DNA from: Bin5 sp965242905
Lineage (GTDB): Bacteria > Chloroflexota > Anaerolineae > Caldilineales > Caldilineaceae
NCBI GenBank assembly: GCA_965242905.1
Contig: CBDETM010000002.1
Coordinates: forward strand, 5,146,001-5,210,000
Length of the DNA: 64,000 nucleotides
Reading direction: 5' to 3'
Positions 8,576 through 16,364 of this stretch are shown one piece after another (the first letter of the stretch is position 1; each line of letters starts with the position of its first letter). The position numbers and the translations under genes are program-made. The notes under the pieces are model-generated. The model saw only the letters and a list, made by a program, of their open reading frames with translations, had not been told where the DNA came from and made no database searches.

Positions 8576-9235
8576 GTGGACGAAGACACTACGCCATTGT
8601 TCGAGAGCGACAGTTTTGTGTGCCCTCATTGTGGAGTGCATGCACATCAGGGGTGGGAACATATCGATTCGGAGTTTCTACTAGAGTGGGATCCTCAGGA
8701 CAACGGTCACTTGAAATTCGATGGCGAGATAATGCAATTCTCTTTGTGCGCCCGCTGCCACAAACCCGCATTTTGGGTGTTGGGCAAGATGGTTTATCCG
8801 GACACAGGGGCTTACCCCCCTGCAAGCGATGACTTTCCCGAGGAAGTTAGCGAGATCTACAATGAAGCTGGGAAAATCGCGGTCTTATCTCCCCGCGCAG
8901 CCTGCGCACTTTTGCGTTTGTGCTTGGAGATGCTTCTTAAGCGACTCGGCCAAAAGGACAACATAAACGACTCAATTGCAGACTTAGTCAAGAAGGGACT
9001 TCCATCAGAAATCCAGAGAGCAATGGACACTCTAAGGGTTACGGGCAATCAGGCAGTACATGGTGGGAAGATCAGCTTTGACGGCGACACAGATGTCGAA
9101 GGCCTTTTCAGTCTGCTAAATGCAATAGTCTACGACCGAATCACGTTACCTAAAGAGAGGATGAAAATGTACGATAGCCTTCCTTCAGGTGCCAAGAACC
9201 AGATCGCGACGAGAGATGGTAGAACGAAACCGTGA
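8576..9235 (+). CDS. DUF4145 domain-containing protein
   Basis: About 219 residues. The N-terminal part is a zinc-ribbon-like segment (VCPHCGVHAHQGW with a second pair CARCHKPAFW). The C-terminal part has the DUF4145 core: an Ala/Leu-rich helix (RAACALLRLCLEMLLKRLG), then LRVTGNQAVHGGK. DUF4145 occurs alone or attached to restriction and other defence-type proteins; its biochemical role is not established to my knowledge. GTG at 8576 is chosen because AAGGAG at 8564-8569 lies six bases upstream; an in-frame TTG at 8561 would include that site. Base composition is visibly richer in A+T than the flanking genes, consistent with acquisition. Confidence 0.8.
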   Translation: MDEDTTPLFESDSFVCPHCGVHAHQGWEHIDSEFLLEWDPQDNGHLKFDGEIMQFSLCARCHKPAFWVLGKMVYPDTGAYPPASDDFPEEVSEIYNEAGKIAVLSPRAACALLRLCLEMLLKRLGQKDNINDSIADLVKKGLPSEIQRAMDTLRVTGNQAVHGGKISFDGDTDVEGLFSLLNAIVYDRITLPKERMKMYDSLPSGAKNQIATRDGRTKP

Positions 9236-9754
9236 ATCCATATCTACTTGGCACATACTGAAATTGGATGACTACAGCAATTGCTTGGCTTGTGCCCGAA
9301 TGAGTGATGTGGACTCCGGACACTCTCTAGGAATCGTGAGCTTCTGGTGGCATTCTAAGAGGGGCGGGCAGAGCAAGGATGACACTTAGTGGGCTTGATT
9401 TTCTTCCCGCACTAGAACTTCGGTGTCTATCGGACGAGCAGTTACTAACGGCGGAGACGGCTTCCGACGAGTTCCGAATTAAGCACCTGATGCCCGCATT
9501 TCGCTCGGACGCGGACCTCAGCTGCGCCCTTCCCGATCAGCGCGTAGGCTGCGATCTACTCGGCTTTGATTGCAGGGCTTACAGAGCGGTCCGTCAGCTT
9601 GCTCAGAAGTGGTGCTCTGAGCCGTCGGTTCATGGGGGAAAGGAACGGCCAAAGGAAGCCAAGTTGGTAGTCTGACTTGCTGGTTGGCGGCCATATCTCG
9701 ACCTGCGGATGGATGCAGTCATACTCAAAAGAATACAGAAGGACTCAAAAAGCA
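9236..9754. other. Intergenic stretch between DUF4145 and KAP NTPase genes
   Basis: About 520 bases without a gene I can support. A 98-codon frame at 9379-9675 starts MTLSGLDFLPALELR but resembles nothing I know and lacks a clear ribosome-binding site. It could be a small gene or a decayed fragment. No terminator hairpin with a T-tract is evident, so the two flanking genes could share a transcript. Confidence 0.4.
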
Positions 9755-11218
9755 ATGGGAGTAAGAATACGACCAAGGGAAATCAAAGTCCCCGACTACG
9801 ATCCCTTCGACAATGATCTGCTCAATTGGACGGAAACTGTAGAAGTGCTCACGCGCCTCGTAAGAGCAATTGAAGGGCCTTCTGTCTTAGCAGTTGACGC
9901 CGCATGGGGAAATGGCAAATCAACTTTTATAAGGATTTGGGCCCAGTATCTGCGGAATAAGGGCTTTTCCACCGTAGAGTTCAATGCATGGGAGACAGAT
10001 TATTCAAGTGACCCTTTTGTTGCTCTTTCCTCCGAACTGACGGACGGCCTCACCAGGAATGGGATCGACAAATCTTTAGCGGAGAAGCTGGATGGCATCA
10101 AGGAAGCTGGGACTGAGGTATTGAGACGATCAGCTCCAGCTCTGATTCGATTGGCCACCGCAGGGCTACTTGACGTCAGCCCATTCATTGAACAAGGAAT
10201 CGGCGAATTGCTTGGTACCTACGCCGAGACCAAGTTGGCCGAGTACGGCGAGACCAAGGAAGCAGTTCGAGAGTTCAGGTGCGTCCTACAGGACTTGGCG
10301 AAGTCCATATCTTCCCAAAGTGGTGGCCAGCCACTAGTGATCTTTATCGACGAATTGGATCGATGTCGACCCTCATACGCAATTGAGTTGCTGGAAATTG
10401 CAAAGCACTTTTTTGCAGTAGACCATGTTGTATTTGTGTTGGCCGTCAATCGCGCCGAGCTTGCACATTCGATAAGGGCTCTCTATGGGAGTGAATTTGA
10501 TGCAACTGGCTATATGCGCCGCTTCATCGATGTCGACCTCCAACTCCCCGCTCCTGACAGGCAGGAATTTGTAGACGCGATGCTTACGAATTCCATGGGA
10601 GACGATAGGTCGCATCATGGAATGGCACGACTCTTGAAAGGGGTCCATACAAATGAAAGGAGACTCCTACAAGCCTTTTTCAGCGTACACAACATCAGTC
10701 TGCGCAGAATCTCTCAGGCCATTCATCGGCTAGGACTTGCGTTGACCTTGTTGCCGAATGACAGCCGCCTTGAATTCCTGCCCATGGTTACATCTTTGAT
10801 TCTGAGGACCATTAACCCTGAAATGTACTATAGTTTCTTCGGAGGCGATGTGTCCGACCTCGATGTAGCCGACAAAGTCTTTGTCAGCCCTCAGTTTAGT
10901 GCACTCCGCTATAGCGACGAAGGAGTCTTGTTTGAAACCATGCTGATTCTTGCTACTCATGAAGGCAGCATTGGCGAGAAGCGAAGGGTAAACCGTAGTG
11001 ATGAGACTCTATCACCGCTGATGAGGCGGTATCAAGGATGGACGTCAAAGCCACCCGAGGAAGCAGATAGTGAGCATGCTTCTCGCGTTCTAAGCAGAGT
11101 GACAGAGTACACGCATGCGTTGAATGCAACGCTGCGTGGGCAAAGTATTGGCTTTAAGAGTGCTATGGAACTGCTTGAGCTCTTTTCGGAGAAGCTAGTG
11201 AACGGACAATCGAGTTAG
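9755..11218 (+). CDS. KAP family P-loop NTPase
   Basis: About 487 residues. Near the start is DYDPFDNDLLNWTETVEVL, typical of KAP NTPases, then Walker A in AVDAAWGNGKSTF (about residues 48-58), FNAWETDYSSDPF, and Walker B LVIFIDELDRCRPSYA (about 194-208). These are followed by a sensor-like VFVLAVNRAEL and MRRFIDVDLQLPAPDR. KAP NTPases are STAND/AAA-like switches; bacterial members are frequent on mobile elements and in anti-phage loci. No clear membrane hairpin is seen between Walker A and B, unlike many family members. ATG 9755 gives the usual N-terminus; upstream starts at 9713 or 9677 are possible. It is A+T-richer than the chromosome genes around the island. Confidence 0.85.
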   Translation: MGVRIRPREIKVPDYDPFDNDLLNWTETVEVLTRLVRAIEGPSVLAVDAAWGNGKSTFIRIWAQYLRNKGFSTVEFNAWETDYSSDPFVALSSELTDGLTRNGIDKSLAEKLDGIKEAGTEVLRRSAPALIRLATAGLLDVSPFIEQGIGELLGTYAETKLAEYGETKEAVREFRCVLQDLAKSISSQSGGQPLVIFIDELDRCRPSYAIELLEIAKHFFAVDHVVFVLAVNRAELAHSIRALYGSEFDATGYMRRFIDVDLQLPAPDRQEFVDAMLTNSMGDDRSHHGMARLLKGVHTNERRLLQAFFSVHNISLRRISQAIHRLGLALTLLPNDSRLEFLPMVTSLILRTINPEMYYSFFGGDVSDLDVADKVFVSPQFSALRYSDEGVLFETMLILATHEGSIGEKRRVNRSDETLSPLMRRYQGWTSKPPEEADSEHASRVLSRVTEYTHALNATLRGQSIGFKSAMELLELFSEKLVNGQSS

Positions 11219-11305
11219 TCGTTTTCATGGATTTTCCTAATTCGTTTGCGCGCGCGAGACACCCCCGCCGGTTGCCGAAGGCCACCTGCCAGCTCTTTGA
11301 TGGGG

Positions 11306-11665
11306 TTATCCCTCGCGCTGCCTCTCGCTGGCTGTCATGACAGCGTGGCACTGCTGGCACAAAGGTTGAAGGTTTTCGCGGTCGTGAGTTCCGGCTGGCA
11401 GGGGCACGATGTGGTTGACGAGGACGGCTTCGGTTACGCGGCCAGCTCCGGCACTGTGGCGGCACAGATGCTCCTCGGCGAGGACCGCGTTTTGGATGCG
11501 GCGCAAGCGCTTGTCGTAGCCGCGCAGGGTGGCGGGCGGCGGCCTGGCCGGTGGGGACGGCGCTGCGTGCCAGAGACGGAGCAGAGGCTGGCGCGAACTG
11601 CACCTGCACAGCGATTGTCTCCGGATCGGGTAATCGGGGCTGAGATCCTTGTTCGCCAGATCCAT
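11306..11665 (-). CDS. Decayed phage-type HNH endonuclease
   Basis: The C-terminal 75 residues match phage HNH nucleases: RGYDKRLRRIQNAVLAEEHL, then LVNHIVPLPAGTHDRENLQPL, then CQQCHAVMTASE. Two conserved positions look damaged: the first CxxC-type pair reads CRHS (second Cys lost) and the usual DH reads NH. The nuclease may therefore be inactive. The N-terminal part runs through the degenerate tRNA-Gln copy (11589-11659), so its start at 11665 is doubtful and the gene may be truncated. HNH genes of this kind usually sit beside phage terminase genes; none is seen here. Confidence 0.5.
   Translation of the reverse strand: MDLANKDLSPDYPIRRQSLCRCSSRQPLLRLWHAAPSPPARPPPATLRGYDKRLRRIQNAVLAEEHLCRHSAGAGRVTEAVLVNHIVPLPAGTHDRENLQPLCQQCHAVMTASERQREG
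11589..11659 (+). pseudogene. Degenerate tRNA-Gln copy, possible right attachment site
   Basis: A 71-base stretch alignable end to end with the intact tRNA-Gln at 7851-7922, same orientation. The anticodon-to-3'-end part (11617-11659 against 7880-7922) matches at 34 of 43 positions without gaps, including GGTAATCGGGG and the final CCAG. The T loop is CTGAGAT instead of TTCAAAT, the D stem does not pair, and the anticodon position reads CCG, so a working tRNA is unlikely. The two copies bracket the RHH/DUF4145/KAP/HNH segment, as expected of an island inserted at a tRNA gene. Confidence 0.6.
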
Positions 11666-11694
11666 TCCAAGGTGCTGGCAGGAGTTCTGATACG

Positions 11695-11731
11695 AACACC
11701 GCTTTCTCCAGGGGGAAAGCGGTGTTTTTCT
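11695..11731 (+). terminator. Rho-independent terminator
   Basis: A 12-bp perfect stem (AACACCGCTTTC with GAAAGCGGTGTT) followed by TTTTCTT on the plus strand. It marks the right boundary of the island and would end plus-strand transcripts coming from the KAP gene. Confidence 0.85.
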
Positions 11732-11811
11732 TGTTGGAGGACGGGGGCCTCAGCTTCTCAGTCTTCCGGTTCAAAAAGAGTCGCGGAGGGAAAGGGGCAC
11801 TGGTTTCGGTC

Positions 11812-13359
11812 TTAGCGATTGCGGCCGTACTCTTCGTGGCTGCTGACCCAGTCGAGGGAGCTGATGGCGGCGGCGAGGGAGAGCTCTCCGGCCAGGACTG
11901 TGCCGGCGACTATCTCGGCGAATTTCTTGACTTTTCCTCTGCCGGTACAGCCCAGTAGCTCGAGACATTCGCGCTGCGTCGCCAGTGCGGTGCCGCCGCC
12001 GTAGGTGGCGACGATGAGCGATGGGATGGTGATCGAGATGTAGAGATCCTTTTTGTCGGTCAGTTCGACGTAGATGATGCCGGCAGAGGATTCGGACACG
12101 TTGGCGACGTCCTGGCCGGTGGCGATGAAGATGGCGGTGATGGCGTTGGCGGAGTGGAGGCCGTTGTTGTTGACACCTGCGAGAATGGAGCCGACGTTGG
12201 CGACGCCGTAGTGGTAGAAGAGCTGCTCGGGCTGGACGCGCATGTTCTGGATGAGTACGTCGCGGGGTATGACCGCTTCGGCGGTGACGCGCTTGCCGCG
12301 CGTGCGCATGATGTTGACCTGGGAGGCCTTTTTGTCGGTGGCGAAGTTCGACTCGAGGTAGAAGCGCTTGATCTCCTGGCCGTCGTAGTGATCGAGGATC
12401 CAGGAACAGGCGGCGAAGGTGGCACGGCCCACCATGTTCTGGCCGCCGGCGTCGCCTGTCTGGTAGTTGAACCGGAGAAAGGCGAATTTGTTTGACTGGT
12501 AGGGATCGATGTTGTCCAGTTTGGCTACGCTGGAGGTGGCTTCGGCCTCCTCTCTGATTGGGATCATGTTCCTGCCAACCCAGTCGATGAAGTCGCGGGC
12601 GCCGCGGGCATCTTCAAAGACAAAGACTGGCGCTCTTTGCATGGCGTCGGCGACGACGGTGCACTTTACGCCGCCGGACAGATTGAGCAGCTTCATGCCG
12701 CGGTTGTAGGAGGCGACGAGCGTTCCCTCGGTCGTGGCAAGGGGAATCAGGAAGTCGCCTTTGGCGTGTTCACCGCAGACAGTGAGCGGGCCGGCAAAGC
12801 CAATGGGCACCTGGGCAACGCCGGTGAAGTTTTCGATGTTGCCCTGCGTTTCGTGGGGGTCGAAGGAGTATTGCGAGATGTGTTCAAGCGAGTGGCCGGT
12901 GTAGTCCTTCACGAATTTCTGGCGAGCCTGGATGATGTCGTCGTTGTAGTCGTCGTCGCGGTCGCGGGGGATTCTGGGTGCGTCAACCTTTTCGGATATG
13001 GCGTCATCGACGGTGAATTGAATGCGGCCAAAGGGGGAGGTCTGGACTCCGATTTGGATTTCGTGGCTCCCCATGTCGAGAGGTGGGATCCGGGCGGTGA
13101 TGAACACTTCCTTGCGCAGGGGGAACTCCACGGGTTCGCCGCTATTGACTTGATCGGGGGAGGTCTCATGCCCTTCGCCGAAGTCCAGGGTGAGGTCGTC
13201 ATTGGAGATTTCTTTGCCGTCAATGCTGATGCCATGGAAGGCGGTCAACCTGGCGTCGCTCAGCCTGTTTTTCAGTGAGAACTGTACGCCTTCCTCGGTA
13301 TTTTGCAGGCTGGCGTAGGTATACAGGCGCTTGAGCAACATTGATGGAATCAGTGCCAT
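11812..13359 (-). CDS. Hydroxymethylglutaryl-CoA reductase with N-terminal extension
   Basis: A 515-residue protein. From about residue 125 it is a class I-like HMG-CoA reductase, converting HMG-CoA to mevalonate with NAD(P)H for isoprenoid synthesis. Landmarks: TTEGTLVASYNRG (catalytic Glu), SNFATDKKASQVN (catalytic Lys), GDAGGQNMVGRAT, NAITAIFIATGQD, GTVLAGELSLAAA, and a C-terminal SSHEEYGRN (catalytic His). Residues 1-125 form a beta-rich extra domain (SMLLKRLYTYASLQNTEEG, RIPPLDMGSHEIQIG) that I cannot name. GGAGG lies four bases before the ATG. It is the last gene downstream of purD, separated by 129 bp that contain a palindrome, so separate regulation is possible. Confidence 0.9.
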   Translation of the reverse strand: MALIPSMLLKRLYTYASLQNTEEGVQFSLKNRLSDARLTAFHGISIDGKEISNDDLTLDFGEGHETSPDQVNSGEPVEFPLRKEVFITARIPPLDMGSHEIQIGVQTSPFGRIQFTVDDAISEKVDAPRIPRDRDDDYNDDIIQARQKFVKDYTGHSLEHISQYSFDPHETQGNIENFTGVAQVPIGFAGPLTVCGEHAKGDFLIPLATTEGTLVASYNRGMKLLNLSGGVKCTVVADAMQRAPVFVFEDARGARDFIDWVGRNMIPIREEAEATSSVAKLDNIDPYQSNKFAFLRFNYQTGDAGGQNMVGRATFAACSWILDHYDGQEIKRFYLESNFATDKKASQVNIMRTRGKRVTAEAVIPRDVLIQNMRVQPEQLFYHYGVANVGSILAGVNNNGLHSANAITAIFIATGQDVANVSESSAGIIYVELTDKKDLYISITIPSLIVATYGGGTALATQRECLELLGCTGRGKVKKFAEIVAGTVLAGELSLAAAISSLDWVSSHEEYGRNR

Positions 13360-13421
13360 GGGGCCTCCGATTGATGTTGTTTGGGTGGATGGTGATGAAT
13401 GGGTGGTGAGGGGAAGTTCTG

Positions 13422-13459
13422 AATTGGTCCAGGGGGACCAGTTGTGTCAGTTGGTCCAA
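13422..13459. promoter_or_regulatory. Palindromic TTGGTCC operator candidate upstream of HMG-CoA reductase
   Basis: AATTGGTCC at 13422-13430 and GGACCAGTT at 13435-13443 are near-perfect inverted repeats (8 of 9) around AGGG. A third TTGGTCCAA lies at 13451-13459. They sit 63-100 bp upstream of the HMG-CoA reductase ATG. The half-site resembles operators of GntR/FadR-type regulators, but no regulator gene is nearby. No T-tract follows on either strand, so a terminator is unlikely. Confidence 0.45.
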
Positions 13460-13488
13460 CCGCACTCAGGACGATCACGCCACTAGAG

Positions 13489-14808
13489 CTAGATTTCTCG
13501 CGACTGAGCAACGTGGATTCCTATGTCGGTGCGCCATACGGCGCCTTCGAAGCAGATCTGCTCTACTGTTTGGTAGGCTCTGTCGACAGCTACTTTGAAG
13601 TCGGGGCCCGTTGCGGTGACCGAGAGTACGCGTCCGCCGTCGGTGAGGAGGAGCGACTGGGACCCATCGTCATCACGACGATTCGGTTCGTCCACTTTGG
13701 TCCCGGCGTGGAAGACAAGCTGGCAGCTGTCGAAGTTGGAACTCTCAGGCAGGCCATGGATTGGCTTGCCGGTCTCGTAGTCATCCGGGTAGCCGCCTGA
13801 GGCCATCACGACGGTTACGGCGGACTCCGCAGACCAATCGGGGTTGCAGCCGGCCAGAGTGCCATCGGTGCAGGCCAGCATCAGTTCCACGAGGTCGCTC
13901 TGAAGTAACGGCAGTATGACCTGGGCTTCGGGGTCACCGAAGCGGCAGTTGAATTCGAGAACCATGGGGCCCCGCTCCGTCAGCATGAGTCCGGCGTAGA
14001 GGACGCCCTGGTAGGGAGCACCCTCGGCGGCCATTCCGGCGAGGGTTGGCCGAAGGACCTGGTGCTCAACTGTATCCAGGACTTCTTTCGTTGCCAAGGG
14101 AGACGGGGCAAAGGCTCCCATCCCGCCTGTGTTGGGCCCTAGATCGCCGTCAAGCAGCCGCTTGTGGTCCTGCGCCGCGGGAACGAGTCGCAGGTTCTCG
14201 CCATCGCAGAATGCGAGTACTGAGAGCTCGGGGCCGTGCAGCCGTTCTTCGACAAGGACGGTTGTGCCGGCGTCGCCAAAGCGGCGCCCCACCATCATCA
14301 TACGCAGCTGTTCGACGGCCTCTGCGCGGCTGTCAGGCAGGAGGACGCCCTTGCCGGCGGCCAAGCCGCTGGCCTTCAGGACAGGGAGGTCATCCAGGTC
14401 ATGAACGAAGTCTGCCGCGGATTCAAATTCTGTGAAGACACGCGCCCAGCCGGTGGGAATCGCATGGCGGTTCATGAATGCCTTGGAGAATGCCTTTGAG
14501 CCCTCGAGTTGGGCAGCGGCCTTGCTGGGCCCGAAGATCTTCAGTCCGTCTGCAGCGAATTGGTCAACGATCCCTGCCACCAGCGGCTGTTCCGGACCTA
14601 CCACTGTGAGATCGACGTGATTGTCGAGCGCGAAGCGCAGTAGGGCCTGCAGGTCGTCAACGGGGACGGGGATATTTGTACAGGAGGGAATCCCGGCAGT
14701 ACCTCCGTTACCGGGTGCGGCGAAAATCCGGTCGACTTGACTTGATTGCGCCAGTTTCCAGGCAAGGGCGTGCTCCCTTGCGCCGGAACCTATGAGTAGA
14801 ATGTTCAT
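13489..14808 (-). CDS. purD: Phosphoribosylamine--glycine ligase (GARS)
   Basis: A 439-residue ATP-grasp ligase joining glycine to phosphoribosylamine, step 2 of purine synthesis. The N-terminal nucleotide-fold motif is MNILLIGSGAREHALAWKL. LTVVGPEQPLVAGIVD, LKASGLAAGKGVLLP, GPELSVLAFCDG and LEFNCRFGDPEAQ are typical GARS segments, in order. Length is standard for a single-domain PurD. Next-to-last gene of the minus-strand purine cluster, 30 bp downstream of purF. No strong Shine-Dalgarno sequence precedes the ATG. Confidence 0.96.
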   Translation of the reverse strand: MNILLIGSGAREHALAWKLAQSSQVDRIFAAPGNGGTAGIPSCTNIPVPVDDLQALLRFALDNHVDLTVVGPEQPLVAGIVDQFAADGLKIFGPSKAAAQLEGSKAFSKAFMNRHAIPTGWARVFTEFESAADFVHDLDDLPVLKASGLAAGKGVLLPDSRAEAVEQLRMMMVGRRFGDAGTTVLVEERLHGPELSVLAFCDGENLRLVPAAQDHKRLLDGDLGPNTGGMGAFAPSPLATKEVLDTVEHQVLRPTLAGMAAEGAPYQGVLYAGLMLTERGPMVLEFNCRFGDPEAQVILPLLQSDLVELMLACTDGTLAGCNPDWSAESAVTVVMASGGYPDDYETGKPIHGLPESSNFDSCQLVFHAGTKVDEPNRRDDDGSQSLLLTDGGRVLSVTATGPDFKVAVDRAYQTVEQICFEGAVWRTDIGIHVAQSREI

Positions 14809-14838
14809 GTAGTCGTTCTGTCGGGGGCGACGGGGCGG

Positions 14839-16263
14839 TCAGTTGCCCAGCACCCCGGCGAATCTCTCTTTTTCCTTCAGCTCCAATTCCAGCTCCAACA
14901 TGGGAGTCTCGAACGGATAGTCACCGGTGAAGCAGGCGTTGCAATAGCCGTCCTGCGCTCTCAAGGCATCCATCATGCCCTCAACACTGAGGTAGTACAA
15001 TGAGTCGACGCCAATGTATTCCTGGATTTCAGCCAGATCCTTCTGCGCCGCGATCAGTTCCGACTGGCTGGCCATGTCGACGCCCATGAAGCAGGGGAAC
15101 CGGATTGGGGGGCAGGCGACTCGCATGTGAACCTCGGCGGCGCCGGCATCGCGCAGGAGCTGCACCAGGGGGCCGCTAGTGTTGCCGCGTACGATGGAGT
15201 CGTCGACGAGGACAACGCGCTGGCCCCTCAGGTTTTCGGGCAAGGGGTTAAATTTCATTGCCACGCCGACCTTGCGCTGGCGGTCGGTCGGTTGGATAAA
15301 GGTACGTCCGATATAGCGGCTCTTGATGAGGCCCTCGCTGTAGGGGATGCCGCTTTCCTGTGCGAATCCGATGGCGTGCGGGGTGCCGCTGTCGGGCACG
15401 GGTACGACGATGTCGGCTTCCAGGGGGGCCTCGCGAGCGAGCTGGCGGCCCAAGCCCTGGCGCACGCGGTGGACCAGGCGACCGCCGAGCATGCTGTCGG
15501 GGCGGGAGAAGTAGATCTGCTCGAATGTGCAGAACGCCGCCTTCTCTGCAGGTACCCCCTGCACGACTTCATACCCGTCGTGGTCGATGCGCACGATTTC
15601 GCCGGGATCAATCTCCTGTATGGCGCGGCCGCCGATGGTAGCGAAGGCGCAGCTTTCCGATGCAATGGCAAGGCCGTTTTCGAACTCTCCAAGAACGAGA
15701 GGGCGGAGGCCCCAGGGGTCCCTGACGCCGTAGATTGCATCGCGGGTGAGGATGGTAAGCGAGTAGGCGCCCTCGGCCATCGTCATCATCTGGCGAATGC
15801 GCTTCAGCCAGGAACCGCGGGCCCCGGCCAGCAGATGGATTATCAGTTCGCTGTCGGTCGAGGTTGACAGACCAACGCCGCGTTCCAGGAGCTCGCGGCG
15901 AAGCTGCGGCGCGTTGACCAGGTTGCCGTTGTGGCCTATGGCAAGTGGGCCGTCGAGGGTCTCAAGGATGTAGGGCTGCGTGTTGTTGAGGCGGGGTGAG
16001 CCGGTCGTGGAATAGCGCGTGTGGCCAATGCCCAAATGCCCTCTCAGGTGGTGCAGATTGTCCTCGTTGAAGACCTGAGAGACGAGACCCAGCCCTTTGT
16101 GAATGTGGGCGGTGTTGCCGTCGCAGGTGGCGATGCCGGCGGCCTCCTGGCCCCGGTGCTGCAGGGCATAGATAGCAAAATAGGCCATGGGGGCGACGTC
16201 CAAGCCAGGGGCGCTGATGCCAAAAACACCGCATGCTTCACGGGGCGAATCGAACGGCGGCAT
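14839..16263 (-). CDS. purF: Amidophosphoribosyltransferase
   Basis: A 474-residue enzyme that makes phosphoribosylamine from PRPP and glutamine, the first committed purine step. A ten-residue propeptide (MPPFDSPREA) precedes the catalytic Cys11 of CGVFGI, which must be exposed by cleavage. AIYALQHRGQEAAGIA belongs to the N-terminal nucleophile glutaminase domain, and VVLVDDSIVRGNTSG is the PRPP-binding loop of the C-terminal domain. C-terminal Cys residues (about 430 on, GYCNACF) fit the Bacillus-type enzyme that carries an Fe-S cluster. About 100 bp separate it from purK upstream. Confidence 0.96.
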   Translation of the reverse strand: MPPFDSPREACGVFGISAPGLDVAPMAYFAIYALQHRGQEAAGIATCDGNTAHIHKGLGLVSQVFNEDNLHHLRGHLGIGHTRYSTTGSPRLNNTQPYILETLDGPLAIGHNGNLVNAPQLRRELLERGVGLSTSTDSELIIHLLAGARGSWLKRIRQMMTMAEGAYSLTILTRDAIYGVRDPWGLRPLVLGEFENGLAIASESCAFATIGGRAIQEIDPGEIVRIDHDGYEVVQGVPAEKAAFCTFEQIYFSRPDSMLGGRLVHRVRQGLGRQLAREAPLEADIVVPVPDSGTPHAIGFAQESGIPYSEGLIKSRYIGRTFIQPTDRQRKVGVAMKFNPLPENLRGQRVVLVDDSIVRGNTSGPLVQLLRDAGAAEVHMRVACPPIRFPCFMGVDMASQSELIAAQKDLAEIQEYIGVDSLYYLSVEGMMDALRAQDGYCNACFTGDYPFETPMLELELELKEKERFAGVLGN

Positions 16264-16364
16264 GTTTGCAGCTCCTTGAATAGCTGAGTGCGTTCAGATT
16301 CCGGGGAACGTACTCTCCGAATCATCTCGGTGCATGGCGTCCGGCCGGTTGCCAGATTCCAGAC

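Noticed and set aside
9379..9675. Possible 98-residue gene between DUF4145 and KAP
   Set aside because: No recognisable domain, no clear ribosome-binding site and no supporting context; left as an unsupported frame within the gap.
11163..11774. 203-codon minus-strand frame overlapping the HNH region
   Set aside because: Arg/Pro-rich translation in a different frame from the HNH motif; it also reads through a terminator hairpin and the tRNA-like copy.
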